From assembly GCF_009362735.1 (NCBI RefSeq), contig NZ_WHNP01000006.1:235018-299017 (forward strand): a stretch of 64,000 nt of DNA, in the 5' to 3' direction. The notes beneath the pieces were generated by a model. The model was not told the DNA's origin, did not search any database, and saw only the letters and a list, made by a program, of their open reading frames with translations. How positions within the stretch are numbered: position 1 is the first letter of the stretch; each line of letters opens with the position of its first letter. The position numbers and the translations under genes were made by a program. Shown here piece after piece: positions 54,855-64,000 of this stretch. The DNA is from Paraburkholderia franconis (lineage in GTDB: Bacteria > Pseudomonadota > Gammaproteobacteria > Burkholderiales > Burkholderiaceae).

Positions 54855-54885
54855 AAAGAAAAAAGCACCCGTGAAGGGTGCTTTT
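54855..54885 (-). terminator. Terminator of rpsP-rimM-trmD-rplS
   Basis: AAAAGCACCC / GGGTGCTTTT forms a 10-bp stem; read leftward it is followed by TTCTTTGCC. It lies just past rplS. Confidence 0.85.
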
Positions 54886-54895
54886 CTTACAGCAT

Positions 54896-55285
54896 TTACT
54901 GTTGAGCAGCAGTGCGGTCTTTCGACACCAGCTTCTCTTTGATTCGAGCCGACTTGCCCGAACGCTCGCGCAGGTAGTACAGCTTTGCACGACGCACATC
55001 GCCACGACGCTTCACGACGATGCTTGCCAGCAGCGGCGAATACGTCTGGAACGTACGCTCGACGCCTTCGCCCGACGAGATCTTGCGGACGATGAACGAC
55101 GAGTTGAGGCCACGGTTACGCTTCGCGATCACGACGCCTTCGTAGGCCTGAACGCGCTTGCGGTTACCTTCAACCACGTTCACGTTCACAATCACCGTAT
55201 CGCCGGGAGCGAATTCGGGAATGGTCTTACCTGCGAGCACGCGCTCGATTTCTTCCTGCTCGAGTTTTGCAATCAGATTCATCAC
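54896..55285 (-). CDS. rplS: 50S ribosomal protein L19
   Basis: 129 residues, typical L19: [20 protein letters not shown], then [20 protein letters not shown] and [20 protein letters not shown]. It is last in the rpsP-rimM-trmD-rplS block. Confidence 0.97.
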   Translation of the reverse strand: MMNLIAKLEQEEIERVLAGKTIPEFAPGDTVIVNVNVVEGNRKRVQAYEGVVIAKRNRGLNSSFIVRKISSGEGVERTFQTYSPLLASIVVKRRGDVRRAKLYYLRERSGKSARIKEKLVSKDRTAAQQ

Positions 55286-55428
55286 TGACTCCTAATGCCA
55301 TCTTGTCGGCGTTCGTACCTGCCTCGCGCTAGCGCGTCGGGCTACGGCCCCGATAGAGGATGGGTTCACATCTGGAACCGGCCACGCATGGACGGCTCCG
55401 CCTGGATCCCGCCTCGTCGCACGAAGAC

Positions 55429-56196
55429 TCAATGCTTCGCGGCTTCCTTGGCGAGACTTGCGAGCCATGCCTCATCGGCACGGCTCAACAACTTGTTCTT
55501 TCTGGCCCGGTCGATCAGATCGGGCCGTTTGACGAGCGTGTTGCGCAGCGCTTCGCGCCGCCGCCACTGCTCGATTTCCGCATGATGGCCGCCGAGCAGC
55601 ACATCGGGCACGCGCACGCCGTTGTATTCCTCGGGACGCGTGTAGTGCGGGCAATCCAGCAAACCATCGACAAAGCTATCCTGCACGGCCGACAGCGCAT
55701 CATTCAGCACGCCCGGCAGATGACGCACGACAGCGTCGATCAGGGCCATGGCGGGGAGTTCGCCACCCGACAGCACGAAGTCGCCGAGGCTGACTTCTTC
55801 GTCGACGACACGATCGATCAGCCGCTGATCGATCGCCTCGTAGCGGCCGCACAGAAGAATCAGACCGGGTTCCGCGGAAAGGCGCATCACCTTGTCGTGA
55901 TCCAGCGTAGCGCCCTGCGGCGACATCATCACCACGCGTGCGCGATCGATGCCCTGCTCCGCCTGCGCCGCTTTCGCGGCATCGATCGCGTCTTCGAGCG
56001 GCCTGGCCAGCATCACCATGCCGGGGCCACCGCCGTACGGGCGATCGTCGATCGTGCGGTAGTTGTCGGTCGTGAAATCGCGCGGATTCCACGTGCGCAA
56101 CCCATAACGCTGCTGCTTCGCTGCGCGGCTCGTGATGCCCCAGTCGGTCAGCGCGCGAAACATTTCGGGAAAGAGCGTGACGATATCGAATTGCAT
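55429..56196 (-). CDS. trmD: tRNA (guanine-N1-)-methyltransferase
   Basis: 255 residues from the ATG at 56196 ([13 protein letters not shown]). It makes m1G37. The trefoil-knot SAM site is visible in [16 protein letters not shown] and [19 protein letters not shown]. It lies 143 bp before rplS and 25 bp after rimM. Confidence 0.97.
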   Translation of the reverse strand: MQFDIVTLFPEMFRALTDWGITSRAAKQQRYGLRTWNPRDFTTDNYRTIDDRPYGGGPGMVMLARPLEDAIDAAKAAQAEQGIDRARVVMMSPQGATLDHDKVMRLSAEPGLILLCGRYEAIDQRLIDRVVDEEVSLGDFVLSGGELPAMALIDAVVRHLPGVLNDALSAVQDSFVDGLLDCPHYTRPEEYNGVRVPDVLLGGHHAEIEQWRRREALRNTLVKRPDLIDRARKNKLLSRADEAWLASLAKEAAKH

Positions 56197-56221
56197 CGCT
56201 CTCTCCGTTGAAGCGAACGTT

Positions 56222-56917
56222 CTAGTAATCGGCGTCCCAGTCGACGACGATCTTCTTCGCCGCCTGATCCACCGTCTTGACATAGACGCCGACGAACGGA
56301 ATCAAGCGCTCGCCGGCGACCGGCTTGCCGTCTTTGCCGATAGCCGGATACTCGATACGCAATACCGCCTGCGCACCGTTGTCGATCAGATCTGCCACTT
56401 TGCCAAGTTCGACGCCCGCCTCGTTGACGACGTCGAGGCCCAGCAGATCGACCCAGTAATACTCGTCGGCTTCGAGCGCAGGGAAATCGCTGCGGCGCAC
56501 GTAGACTCGGTAACCGCGCAACGCGAGCGCGACATCGCGGTCAGCCACGCTGCCCAGATGCGCAACGATGCTGTCGCCATGAGTCTTCGACTGCAGGCAG
56601 GGCGCCGATTTGCGCTCGCGACCCTTTTCGAGCCACCAGCGTTTGGCGTTGAGCAAGGCGTCGCCGCCCTGACCGGCGTCCGCATGCGCGGCCACCTTCA
56701 CCCAGCCCTTGAGACCGTATGCATCGACGATTGCGCCGACTTCGATTGCATCGTCGGGCCAGCTTTCCGTCGACTCATCGCGCATTTCCTGCGCGGCCTC
56801 GGCCTTGGCTGCAGGCCGTTCGACTGGCTTGCGGACAAACGCGCCGAACGACGCGCGCGCGGTTGGCTGCGGTTTCGCCTTCGCGCGACCTGAACTATCC
56901 GAATCACGCTCCGACAT
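56222..56917 (-). CDS. rimM: Ribosome maturation factor RimM
   Basis: 231 residues. The RimM core starts about residue 59 ([19 protein letters not shown]) and the PRC-barrel domain is at about 140-225. The first ~58 residues are a charged, low-complexity extension not found in E. coli RimM. It assists 30S head maturation. Confidence 0.95.
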   Translation of the reverse strand: MSERDSDSSGRAKAKPQPTARASFGAFVRKPVERPAAKAEAAQEMRDESTESWPDDAIEVGAIVDAYGLKGWVKVAAHADAGQGGDALLNAKRWWLEKGRERKSAPCLQSKTHGDSIVAHLGSVADRDVALALRGYRVYVRRSDFPALEADEYYWVDLLGLDVVNEAGVELGKVADLIDNGAQAVLRIEYPAIGKDGKPVAGERLIPFVGVYVKTVDQAAKKIVVDWDADY

Positions 56918-57011
56918 CAGCGAACCTCAAGCCTGCATACGTCAAACCGTACACACCAGACTCGCGCAGAACCAACGCTGCACGAGCCGACGATGTACCT
57001 TGAAACTGCAT

Positions 57012-57266
57012 TTACGCAGCCGGTTGCGCCTTTTGCGCTTCCTTCACCAGACGCTGGACGGTCGGCGACAGTTGTGCGCCAACGCCTTGCCAGTACGTCA
57101 GGCGGTCTTGAGCGATACGCAGCGACTCACCCTTCGTGGCGACCGGGTTGTAGAAGCCAACGCGCTCGATGAAGCGGCCGTCACGACGGTTACGCGAATC
57201 GGTTGCGACGATGTTGTAGAACGGGCGCTTCTTCGAGCCGCCACGAGCCAAGCGGATGATGACCAT
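57012..57266 (-). CDS. rpsP: 30S ribosomal protein S16
   Basis: 84 residues: [20 protein letters not shown] and [13 protein letters not shown] are the usual S16 sequence. It is the first gene of the operon. Confidence 0.97.
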
Positions 57267-57709
57267 ACTAGAATCCTTGAAAACCGGGGTTCGAAACTAC
57301 TGAAACACGCGATTATATCCCGAAACTGAAACCGCAACAAACACTTAGCGGGATAAACCGGCGACAGGGTTGCGCGGGAAGCCCGCACCGGCTGAACGCG
57401 CGAGCATGAAACAGTCCGGGAAGGCCAGCCGGAGAGCCGTGAAGCCCCACTTAGCACCCGGATTTCGCACTGCTCGCGGCGCCGTCGCGTACGCGCCACG
57501 ATTCCGTGCGCCGGACGCGTATTCTGATCCTTTTCGCTGCGGCGCTGTCGGTTTTTGGTGATCCGCTCTGCCACATAGCGCCCAGCGGGGACGCAAGCCG
57601 GGGCATAAGCCATCGGAAGTGCCGCGCTGACAGCGGGCGGCGTAGAATGCGCGTCGCGCTGTGCATCGTATGCGCAGCCACGCCGCCCGTCACCCTGTCG
57701 ATCCCGCTC
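57267..57709. other. 443-bp spacer with the rpsP promoter
   Basis: It holds the leftward rpsP promoter near its left end. The rest is GC-rich, and I see no credible gene. The TM2-domain gene starts at its right end. Confidence 0.5.
57312..57340 (-). promoter_or_regulatory. Sigma-70 promoter of rpsP
   Basis: Read leftward: TTGTTG (57340-57335), 17 bp, TATAAT (57317-57312). The start would be near 57305, about 40 bases before rpsP. Confidence 0.72.
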
Positions 57710-58177
57710 ATGGCCACCGTCGCTACGCATCACCCGCGCTTTCGCTCCAAGACCGTCACGGCCGCGCTCGCGTTTTTCTTCGGCACGCTCGGCGCGCATC
57801 GCTTCTATTTGTACGGTGCGCGCGACGTGTGGGGCTGGGCTCATATCGTCGGGACGATCATCGGCATTCCGGGCTTCCTGCTGCTCGCCGCGACCGAACG
57901 CGCGTCGATCACGGGCTGGGCGCTCGCCGTTCCCGGCGCCGTGTCGATACTGGCAGCGTTTCTGGCCGCGATCGTCTATGGCCTGCGCCCCGATGCAAAA
58001 TGGGACGCGCAGTTCAACGCACAAACGGGACGTCAAAGCCAGTCTGGATGGACCGTCGTCTTCATCGTGATCTTCTCGCTGCTGATCGGCGCGTTTCTGC
58101 TGATGACGGGTCTTGCGCTGTCGTTCCAGACGTATTTCGAATCTCAGGTCGAAGCCGCGAAAGCGATCTCGCAGTAG
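57710..58177 (+). CDS. TM2-domain membrane protein
   Basis: 155 residues from the ATG at 57710 (MATVATHHPRF). It begins with the TM2 pattern KTVTAALAFFFGTLGAHRFY, followed by two to four further hydrophobic segments. The function of bacterial TM2 proteins is unknown. Confidence 0.85.
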   Translation: MATVATHHPRFRSKTVTAALAFFFGTLGAHRFYLYGARDVWGWAHIVGTIIGIPGFLLLAATERASITGWALAVPGAVSILAAFLAAIVYGLRPDAKWDAQFNAQTGRQSQSGWTVVFIVIFSLLIGAFLLMTGLALSFQTYFESQVEAAKAISQ

Positions 58178-58185
58178 TCGCTCCC

Positions 58186-59331
58186 TCAGAAAAGGCTTAG
58201 CTGAGATGTTTCTGGTGCAACGGGTTTAGGCGGCTCGATCCGCTTGAAATGCGACATGTCGAGAATGCCGTGGTTGCGCGCGTTCAGGCCCAGACGCCGC
58301 ACCGCGTTCGCAAAGCGTTGCCTGAGCAGATCGGCCCATAGCCCCTCACCCTTCATCCGCGTCGAGAACGACGAATCGTAGTCCTTGCCGCCGCGCATAT
58401 CGTGTACTCGGCTCATCACGCGGTCGGCGCGATCCGGAAAATGCGCTGCCAGCCAATCCTTGAAAAGCGGCGCGACTTCCCAAGGCAGACGCAACACGAT
58501 ATAGCTCGCGCTCGTCGCCCCCGCCTGCGCGCACGCTTCGAGCACGCGCTCCATGTCCGGCTCCGTGACGAACGGGATCACTGGCGCGATGCTGACACCA
58601 ACGGGAATCCCCGCGTCCGCGAGCGTGCGGATAGTTCTGAGCCGCCTCGAAGGCGTCGCGGCGCGCGGTTCGAGCGTGCGGGCGATGTCGGCGTCGAGCG
58701 TCGTAATCGTGATTGCCGCCATCGTCAGCCCTTTCTCCGCCATCGGCGCGAGCAGGTCGATATCGCGTTCGATCAGCGAGTTCTTGGTGATCGCCGCGAA
58801 CGGCTGGTTACGGTCACTCATCACCTGGATCAGGCGCCGCGTCAGCTGTAAGTCGCGTTCGGCGGGCTGCCATGCGTCCGTATTCACGCCTAGCGCGATC
58901 GGTTCCGGCACATAGGACTTCTTCGCCATTTCGCGCGCGAGCAGTTCGGGCGCGTTGATCTTCGCGTAGATCCGGCTTTCGAAATCGAGGCCCGGCGACA
59001 GTCCCAGATAACTGTGCGTCGGGCGCGCAAAGCAATAAATGCAGCCATGTTCGCAGCCACGATACGGATTCAGCGATACGCTGAACGGAATATCCGGCGA
59101 CTGGTTATGCGTGAGGATGGTTTTTGCGCGCTCCTCAAAAATCTGCGTGCGCAGCGCGGGCCGGCCGCTCTCCTCTTCGGACGGCACAATCCAGCCGTCG
59201 TCGATCGCCTCGCGCTGGTCTACTTCATAGCGGCCCTGCAAGTTCGTCACCGCGCCCCGCCCCTTGCGCGGAGCGGGCGGCGCGATTGGATATTCAGGGA
59301 TCTGTCGGTCGTAATCGGTCACGGCACACAT
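58186..59331 (-). CDS. PA0069-family radical SAM protein
   Basis: 381 residues. The radical SAM motif is CEHGCIYC (about 93-100), followed by FARPTHSYLGLSPGLDFESR and conserved VGVSIAPVIPF. It corresponds to the SplB-like PA0069 group, whose substrate is unknown. Confidence 0.92.
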   Translation of the reverse strand: MCAVTDYDRQIPEYPIAPPAPRKGRGAVTNLQGRYEVDQREAIDDGWIVPSEEESGRPALRTQIFEERAKTILTHNQSPDIPFSVSLNPYRGCEHGCIYCFARPTHSYLGLSPGLDFESRIYAKINAPELLAREMAKKSYVPEPIALGVNTDAWQPAERDLQLTRRLIQVMSDRNQPFAAITKNSLIERDIDLLAPMAEKGLTMAAITITTLDADIARTLEPRAATPSRRLRTIRTLADAGIPVGVSIAPVIPFVTEPDMERVLEACAQAGATSASYIVLRLPWEVAPLFKDWLAAHFPDRADRVMSRVHDMRGGKDYDSSFSTRMKGEGLWADLLRQRFANAVRRLGLNARNHGILDMSHFKRIEPPKPVAPETSQLSLF

Positions 59332-59433
59332 CGAAAGCAGCGCAGAATACTGTACAAATATACAGTCTTTACGGCTTTTGTCGAGCGCGACTTTCAGGGC
59401 CGATTCGGCGCGTGCGATGCCGCGCCGGACCGC

Positions 59434-59922
59434 TCATTCACCGACGGCAATCGTCAGCGTTTCCTTGATTTCTTCCATCACGACATAGCTTTTCGACTGC
59501 ACCGCGCCGGGCAGTTGCAGCAGGATGTCGCCGAGCAGCTTGCGGTAGTCGGCCATTTCGCCGATGCGCGCCTTGATCAGATAGTCGAATTCCCCGGAAA
59601 CCAAATGACATTCGAGCACCTCCGGGATTTTCTTCACCTCGCGCCGGAACTGATCGAACATGTTGCCGCTCTTGTGGTCGAGCGTGATCTCGACGAACAC
59701 CAGCAACGCGGCGCCCAGCTCCGCCGGATTCACGCGCGCGTGGTAGCCGGTGATGACGTCGTCGCGCTCCATGCGCTTGACGCGCTCGATGCACGGTGTC
59801 ACCGACAGGCCGACCTGTTCGGCGAGTTCCTTCATCGCGATCCGGCCGTCCTCCTGGAGGATTTTCAGGATCTTGTGGTCGAGCTTGTCGAGCGCGCGGA
59901 CGGGTTGACGCTGTGTACGCAT
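59434..59922 (-). CDS. Lrp/AsnC-family regulator
   Basis: 162 residues. The N-terminal HTH is seen as LDKLDHKILKILQEDGRIAM with the recognition helix VGLSVTPCIERVKRM, and the C-terminal RAM domain follows (VTGEFDYLIKARI-type). It is divergent from dadA, which it probably regulates in response to amino acids; in Lrp-type control of dadA this is well known. Confidence 0.92.
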   Translation of the reverse strand: MRTQRQPVRALDKLDHKILKILQEDGRIAMKELAEQVGLSVTPCIERVKRMERDDVITGYHARVNPAELGAALLVFVEITLDHKSGNMFDQFRREVKKIPEVLECHLVSGEFDYLIKARIGEMADYRKLLGDILLQLPGAVQSKSYVVMEEIKETLTIAVGE

Positions 59923-60095
59923 GGTTTTTACTGAAAATCTGAAAAATACAATAACAAAACCTACCTAGACGCAAATAGTATAGCGGTTAACACTAGGCAT
60001 CCGGCATATCGCCTCGTTAATCGAACAAAAGCACGAACGACGAGGCCCTTCTTTCTCTTATACGCCGTGAGCCTTTCGACCTTTTGGGAGCAGCT
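59923..60095. other. Divergent AT-rich promoter region between the lrp-type gene and dadA
   Basis: A 173-bp spacer that is clearly AT-richer (AATACAATAACAAAACC, AAATAGTATAGCGG), suiting a regulated divergent promoter. I could not settle on exact -35/-10 elements. Confidence 0.45.
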
Positions 60096-61382
60096 ATGCG
60101 TGTTGTCGTTCTGGGCAGTGGCGTCGTCGGGATCACGAGCGCCTATTATCTTGCGCGCGCGGGCCACGAAGTGACCGTCATCGATCGCGAAGCGGGCCCT
60201 GCGCTCGATACGAGCTTCGCCAATGCCGGCCAGATCTCGCCGGGCTACGCTTCGCCGTGGGCCGCGCCGGGCGTGCCGCTCAAGGCCGTCAAGTGGATGT
60301 TCCAGAAGCATGCGCCGCTCGCCATCCGCCTCGACGGCACGCAGTTCCAGCTGCAATGGATGTGGCAAATGCTGCAGAACTGCACGTCCGAGCGCTATGC
60401 CGTCAACAAGGGCCGCATGGTGCGCCTCGCCGAATACAGCCGCGACTGCCTGCAGGCGCTGCGCGCGGAGACGGGCATCCAGTACGAAGGCCGTACGGGC
60501 GGCACGCTGCAACTATTCCGCACGCAACAGCAGCTCGATGGCGCCGCCAAGGACGTCGCGGTGCTGAAGGAAGCGAACGTTCCGTACGAATTGCTGATGC
60601 CGGGCGACCTCGCGCGCGCCGAGCCCGCGCTCGCCGCGACCTCGCACAAGCTGACGGGCGGTCTGCGCCTGCCGGGCGACGAAACGGGCGACTGCCAGCT
60701 GTTCACGACGCGCCTCGCCGCGCTCGCCGGGCAACTGGGCGTCAAGTTCCGCTACAACACGCCGATCGACGCGCTCGCGATGGAAGGCGACCGGATCGCC
60801 GGCGTGAAGTGCGGCAGCGAGATCGTGCGCGCGGACAGCTTCGTCGTGGCGCTCGGCTCGTACTCGACGAAGTTCCTGTCGGACATCGTCAAGATTCCCG
60901 TGTACCCGCTCAAGGGCTATTCGATCACCGCGCCGATCGTCGATGCGAAATCGGCGCCCGTGTCGACCGTGCTCGACGAAACGTACAAGATCGCGATCAC
61001 GCGTTTCGACAACCGGATTCGCGTCGGCGGCATGGCGGAAATCGTCGGCTTCGACAAGAAGCTCAAGGAGGCGCGCCGCGAAACGCTTGAAATGTGCGTG
61101 AACGATCTGTTCCCGGGCGGCGGCGACACGTCGAAGGCGACGTTCTGGACGGGCCTGCGCCCGATGACGCCGGACGGCACGCCGATCGTCGGCCGCACGC
61201 CCGTGTCGAACCTGTTCCTGAACACGGGACACGGCACACTCGGCTGGACGATGTCGTGCGGCTCGGGCCAGCTGCTCGCCGATCTGATCTCGGGCAAGCG
61301 CCCGGCGATCCAGTCGGGCGACCTGTCGGTGTATCGCTATCTCGGCGAAACGACGGGTCAGACGCGTCCCGCTTACGCCTGA
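60096..61382 (+). CDS. dadA: D-amino acid dehydrogenase small subunit DadA
   Basis: 428 residues from the ATG at 60096 ([12 protein letters not shown]). It oxidises D-alanine and other D-amino acids at the inner membrane using FAD. The FAD-binding motif [20 protein letters not shown] is at the N-terminus; [24 protein letters not shown] and [14 protein letters not shown] are conserved. It follows GGGAGCAG. Confidence 0.95.
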   Translation: MRVVVLGSGVVGITSAYYLARAGHEVTVIDREAGPALDTSFANAGQISPGYASPWAAPGVPLKAVKWMFQKHAPLAIRLDGTQFQLQWMWQMLQNCTSERYAVNKGRMVRLAEYSRDCLQALRAETGIQYEGRTGGTLQLFRTQQQLDGAAKDVAVLKEANVPYELLMPGDLARAEPALAATSHKLTGGLRLPGDETGDCQLFTTRLAALAGQLGVKFRYNTPIDALAMEGDRIAGVKCGSEIVRADSFVVALGSYSTKFLSDIVKIPVYPLKGYSITAPIVDAKSAPVSTVLDETYKIAITRFDNRIRVGGMAEIVGFDKKLKEARRETLEMCVNDLFPGGGDTSKATFWTGLRPMTPDGTPIVGRTPVSNLFLNTGHGTLGWTMSCGSGQLLADLISGKRPAIQSGDLSVYRYLGETTGQTRPAYA

Positions 61383-61404
61383 TCGATTCTCCGCTCCGAT
61401 ATGC

Positions 61405-61436
61405 GACAACGGCGCCCACGGGCGCCGTTGTCGTTT
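61405..61436. terminator. Terminator between dadA and the acyl-CoA dehydrogenase gene
   Basis: A 12-bp stem GACAACGGCGCC / GGCGCCGTTGTC with a CACG loop, followed by GTTT. It sits between convergent genes. Confidence 0.75.
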
Positions 61437-61467
61437 GCCGGGCATGTGCCCTGATTTCCCGCAGCGT

Positions 61468-63258
61468 TCAGAACTGATCTTCCGACAGCGCCAGCACGCC
61501 GTCCGCGCCCTTCGCGCTGACGATCGACGCCTCCAGCGCCACCGCCTGCGGCAGCACATGTTCGGCATAGAATTGCGCGGTGGCGATCTTCGCACCGTAG
61601 AACGACGGGTCATCCTCACGCTTCGCTTGCGCGACCAGCATCGCACGCGCCATCTGCCAGCCACCCAGCACGATGCCCGCGAGCTTCAGATACGGCACGC
61701 TGCCCGCGAACACCGCATTCGGATCGCGCTTCACGTTCTGAACGACGAACTGCACCACTGATTGCAACGCATCATGTCCATGCGACAGGTGCTTATGCAT
61801 CGACGCGAACGCCGCGCCATCGTGCTGCTTCAGCGCTTCGACGGTCTGCGCGATCTCGGCGAGCAGCGCCTGCGCGACCGCGCCACCATCGCGCACCGTC
61901 TTGCGGCCGATCAGGTCGTTCGCCTGGATCGCCGTCGTGCCTTCATAGATCGGCAGGATGCGCGCGTCGCGGTAGTACTGCGCCGCGCCCGTTTCCTCGA
62001 TGAAGCCCATGCCGCCGTGCACCTGCACGCCGAGGCTCGCCACGTCGATCGACAGCTCCGTGCTCCAGCCCTTCACGATCGGCACCAGGTATTCGTAGAT
62101 CGCCTGGTGTTCGGCACGCTTCGCGTCGTCGGGATGGCGGTGCGCGAAATCGCAGTGCGACGCCGCGACGTACGCGAGCGCGCGCGACGCTTCCGTGAGC
62201 GCGCGCATCGTTGCGAGCATGCGGCGCACGTCTGCATGATGGATGATCGACACGGCCTGCTTCGCCGAGCCATCAACGGGCCGGCTCTGTACGCGTTCCT
62301 TCGCGTACGCAACGGCCTTCTGGTACGCGCGGTCCGACACGGCGACGCCCTGCATGCCGACGGCAAAGCGTGCCGCGTTCATCATGATGAACATGTACTC
62401 GAGCCCGCGATTCTCCTCGCCAATGAGATGGCCGATTGCGCCACCGTGATCGCCGAACTGGAGCACGGCCGTGGGGCTCGCCTTGATGCCGAGCTTGTGT
62501 TCAATCGACACGCAATGCACGTCGTTGCGCTCACCGAGCGAACCGTCTTCATTGACGACGAACTTCGGCACGATGAAAAGCGAAATGCCCTTCACGCCTT
62601 CGGGCGCGTCCGGCGTGCGCGCGAGCACCAGATGGACGATGTTCTCCGCCATGTCGTGCTCGCCCCACGTGATGAAGATCTTCGTGCCGAAGACCCGGTA
62701 CGAGCCGTCGCCCTGCGGCTCGGCACGCGTGCGCACCAGCGCGAGATCGCTGCCCGCCTGCGGCTCGGTGAGGTTCATCGTGCCCGTCCACTCGCCTGAG
62801 ATCAGCTTCGGCACGTAGGTGCGCTTCTGTGCTTCGCTGCCTGCCGTGAGGAGCGCCTCGATTGCGCCGTCCGTGAGCAGCGGGCACAGCGCGAACGACA
62901 GGTTCGACGCGTTGAGCATCTCGATGCAGGCCGCCGCGATCAGCTTGGGCAGCCCCTGGCCTTCGTATTCGACGGGATGCTGCACGCCCTGCCAGCCGCC
63001 CGCGGCGAACTGGCGAAACGCATCGGCGAATCCGGGCGTGGCCGTGACCACGCCATCCTTCCAGCTGCTCGGGTTCCGGTCGCCTTCGACGTTCAGCGGC
63101 GCCAGTACTTCGCCGCACAGCTTCGCGGATTCTTCGATCACGGCCTGGGCCGTTTCAAGGCCGGCCTCTTCGAAGCCGGGCAATTCAGCGACGTCATCAA
63201 GCCCAGCCAGTTCCCGCATCACGAACATCATGTCCCTGATGGGTGCCGTGTAGCTCAT
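61468..63258 (-). CDS. Acyl-CoA dehydrogenase (DUF/AidB-like C-terminal extension)
   Basis: 596 residues from the ATG at 63258 (MSYTAPIRDMMF), which has AAGGAGGCACAA before it. It has the ACAD fold: TGTMNLTEPQAGSDLALVRT, GTKIFITWGEHD and HNKLGIKASPTAVLQF-like segments. The ~600-residue length, with a long C-terminal helical part after GGMGFIEETGAAQYYRDARI, resembles the 3-methylmercaptopropionyl-CoA/AcdA-like or FadE-like long acyl-CoA dehydrogenases. It passes electrons to ETF; etfA lies immediately upstream. Confidence 0.93.
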   Translation of the reverse strand: MSYTAPIRDMMFVMRELAGLDDVAELPGFEEAGLETAQAVIEESAKLCGEVLAPLNVEGDRNPSSWKDGVVTATPGFADAFRQFAAGGWQGVQHPVEYEGQGLPKLIAAACIEMLNASNLSFALCPLLTDGAIEALLTAGSEAQKRTYVPKLISGEWTGTMNLTEPQAGSDLALVRTRAEPQGDGSYRVFGTKIFITWGEHDMAENIVHLVLARTPDAPEGVKGISLFIVPKFVVNEDGSLGERNDVHCVSIEHKLGIKASPTAVLQFGDHGGAIGHLIGEENRGLEYMFIMMNAARFAVGMQGVAVSDRAYQKAVAYAKERVQSRPVDGSAKQAVSIIHHADVRRMLATMRALTEASRALAYVAASHCDFAHRHPDDAKRAEHQAIYEYLVPIVKGWSTELSIDVASLGVQVHGGMGFIEETGAAQYYRDARILPIYEGTTAIQANDLIGRKTVRDGGAVAQALLAEIAQTVEALKQHDGAAFASMHKHLSHGHDALQSVVQFVVQNVKRDPNAVFAGSVPYLKLAGIVLGGWQMARAMLVAQAKREDDPSFYGAKIATAQFYAEHVLPQAVALEASIVSAKGADGVLALSEDQF

Positions 63259-63279
63259 TTGTGCCTCCTTCACGACTTC

Positions 63280-63321
63280 GATAAAAAAGGGGCGCCGGAT
63301 TCAACATCCTCGCGCCCCTTT
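63280..63321 (-). terminator. Terminator downstream of etfA
   Basis: A 10-bp stem AAAGGGGCGC / GCGCCCCTTT; read leftward it is followed by TTTTTTATCG, between etfA and the acyl-CoA dehydrogenase gene. Confidence 0.85.
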
Positions 63322-63367
63322 GTCTGGTGCCTGACTGTCGTGCGCCGTCATGCAGCGCGGTGTTCTA

Positions 63368-64000
63368 TCAGCCGAGTGCGTTCACCAGTTCCGGCACGAG
63401 CGTGAACAGATCGCCGACGAGACCATAGTCCGCGACGCTGAAAATCGGCGCCTCTTCGTCCTTGTTGATCGCGACGATCACCTTTGAGTCCTTCATGCCC
63501 GCCAGGTGCTGGATCGCTCCCGAGATACCCACCGCGATGTACAGCTGCGGCGCGACGATCTTGCCCGTCTGGCCAACCTGGTAGTCGTTCGGCACGTAGC
63601 CCGCATCGACGGCTGCGCGCGAGGCGCCCATTGCTGCGCCGAGCTTGTCGGCGAGCGGCTCAAGCACCTTCGTGTAGTTCTCGCCGCTGCCCAGACCGCG
63701 GCCGCCCGACACGATGATGTTCGCGCTCGTCAGTTCCGGACGGTCCAGCTTCGTCACTTCACGGCTCACAAACTGCGAGATGCCTGCGTCTGCCGCCGCT
63801 TCGATCTTCCCGACCGACGCACTGCCGCCTTCTGCTGCGACCGGGTCGAAGCCCGTTGCACGCACCGTGATGACCTTGACCGGATCAGCCGATTGCACGA
63901 TCGCGATTGCGTTGCCCGCGTAGATCGGACGCTCGAACGTATCCGCGCTATCGACGGCCGTGATGTCGCTGATCTGCGCGACGTCGAGTTTTGCCGCGAT
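63368..64000 (-). CDS. etfA: Electron transfer flavoprotein alpha subunit, C-terminal part (5' end outside window)
   Basis: 210 residues are visible; the frame is open to base 64000 ([20 protein letters not shown]). The FAD-binding segment [21 protein letters not shown] and the C-terminal [20 protein letters not shown] / [17 protein letters not shown] region are the usual EtfA features. It carries electrons from acyl-CoA dehydrogenases to ETF-QO. Confidence 0.96.
   Translation of the reverse strand: MAAKLDVAQISDITAVDSADTFERPIYAGNAIAIVQSADPVKVITVRATGFDPVAAEGGSASVGKIEAAADAGISQFVSREVTKLDRPELTSANIIVSGGRGLGSGENYTKVLEPLADKLGAAMGASRAAVDAGYVPNDYQVGQTGKIVAPQLYIAVGISGAIQHLAGMKDSKVIVAINKDEEAPIFSVADYGLVGDLFTLVPELVNALG

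Noticed and set aside
1..64000. CRISPR array, prophage or insertion sequence
   Set aside because: I saw no regularly spaced repeats, transposase, integrase or phage structural genes; the only mobile-looking DNA is the dispersed intergenic repeat.

Overview
The window reads as a piece of a high-GC betaproteobacterial main chromosome, most likely Paraburkholderia or a close Burkholderiaceae relative. The basis is the protein content (an Arg/Ala/Pro-rich RNase E tail, the rpsP-rimM-trmD-rplS block, long-form ThyA, PA0069-type radical SAM protein), GC-rich codon use with few intergenic AT islands, and a dispersed intergenic repeat of a kind I associate with Paraburkholderia. The genus is an inference.

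Layout. 1-6.1 kb: 3' end of rne, then a molybdenum-cofactor set (moaA-mobA-moeA) followed by a small membrane protein and a GNAT acetyltransferase. 6.1-12.2 kb (minus strand): rmuC, a 2-hydroxyacid dehydrogenase, a NhaD-like antiporter, an orphan lutC-type gene and pncB. 12.5-17.1 kb: fdxA, two near-identical tRNA-Asn genes with a textbook sigma-70 promoter, creA, an AraC regulator with azlCD, and an unknown conserved protein. 17.1-31.8 kb: UvrD-type helicase, two small exported charged proteins, an S4 RNA-binding protein, MATE and BASS transporters, a cardiolipin-synthase-like lipoprotein, fumC, a thioesterase, a GlxA-type regulator with an MFS exporter, a previously uncalled 46-residue lipoprotein, and a winged-helix regulator. 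31.9-34.7 kb: a large secreted FecR/DUF6600 protein with a Pro/Gln/His repeat tail.

36.0-46.1 kb is the notable region. Between thyA and folA lies a cluster that looks like a divergent Fap-type functional amyloid operon: two small secreted proteins (the first with a double-glycine motif), a FapB-like and a FapC-like repeat protein, a FapD-like C39 peptidase with an apparently intact Cys-His-Asp triad, a FapE-like protein, and a FapF-like coiled-coil/beta-barrel outer-membrane protein. It ends with a sigma-54 enhancer-binding protein, and a paralogous sigma-54 activator is transcribed divergently at the other end. A good sigma-54 promoter lies 28 bp upstream of the first gene, with a perfect 7-bp-arm inverted repeat about 76 bp further upstream. 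The simplest model is that one or both activators drive RpoN-dependent transcription of an amyloid secreted through its own porin, with the 3' regulator giving positive feedback.

46.2-64 kb is mostly housekeeping: folA, pmbA, yjgA, mog, orn, an M48 protease, rsgA, a DUF2007 protein, a CobD/CbiB-family protein, a Nudix CoA pyrophosphatase, rplS-trmD-rimM-rpsP, a TM2 protein, a radical SAM protein, an Lrp regulator divergent from dadA, an acyl-CoA dehydrogenase and the 3' part of etfA. Gene functions are read from recognisable motifs and family memory; no database search was possible.
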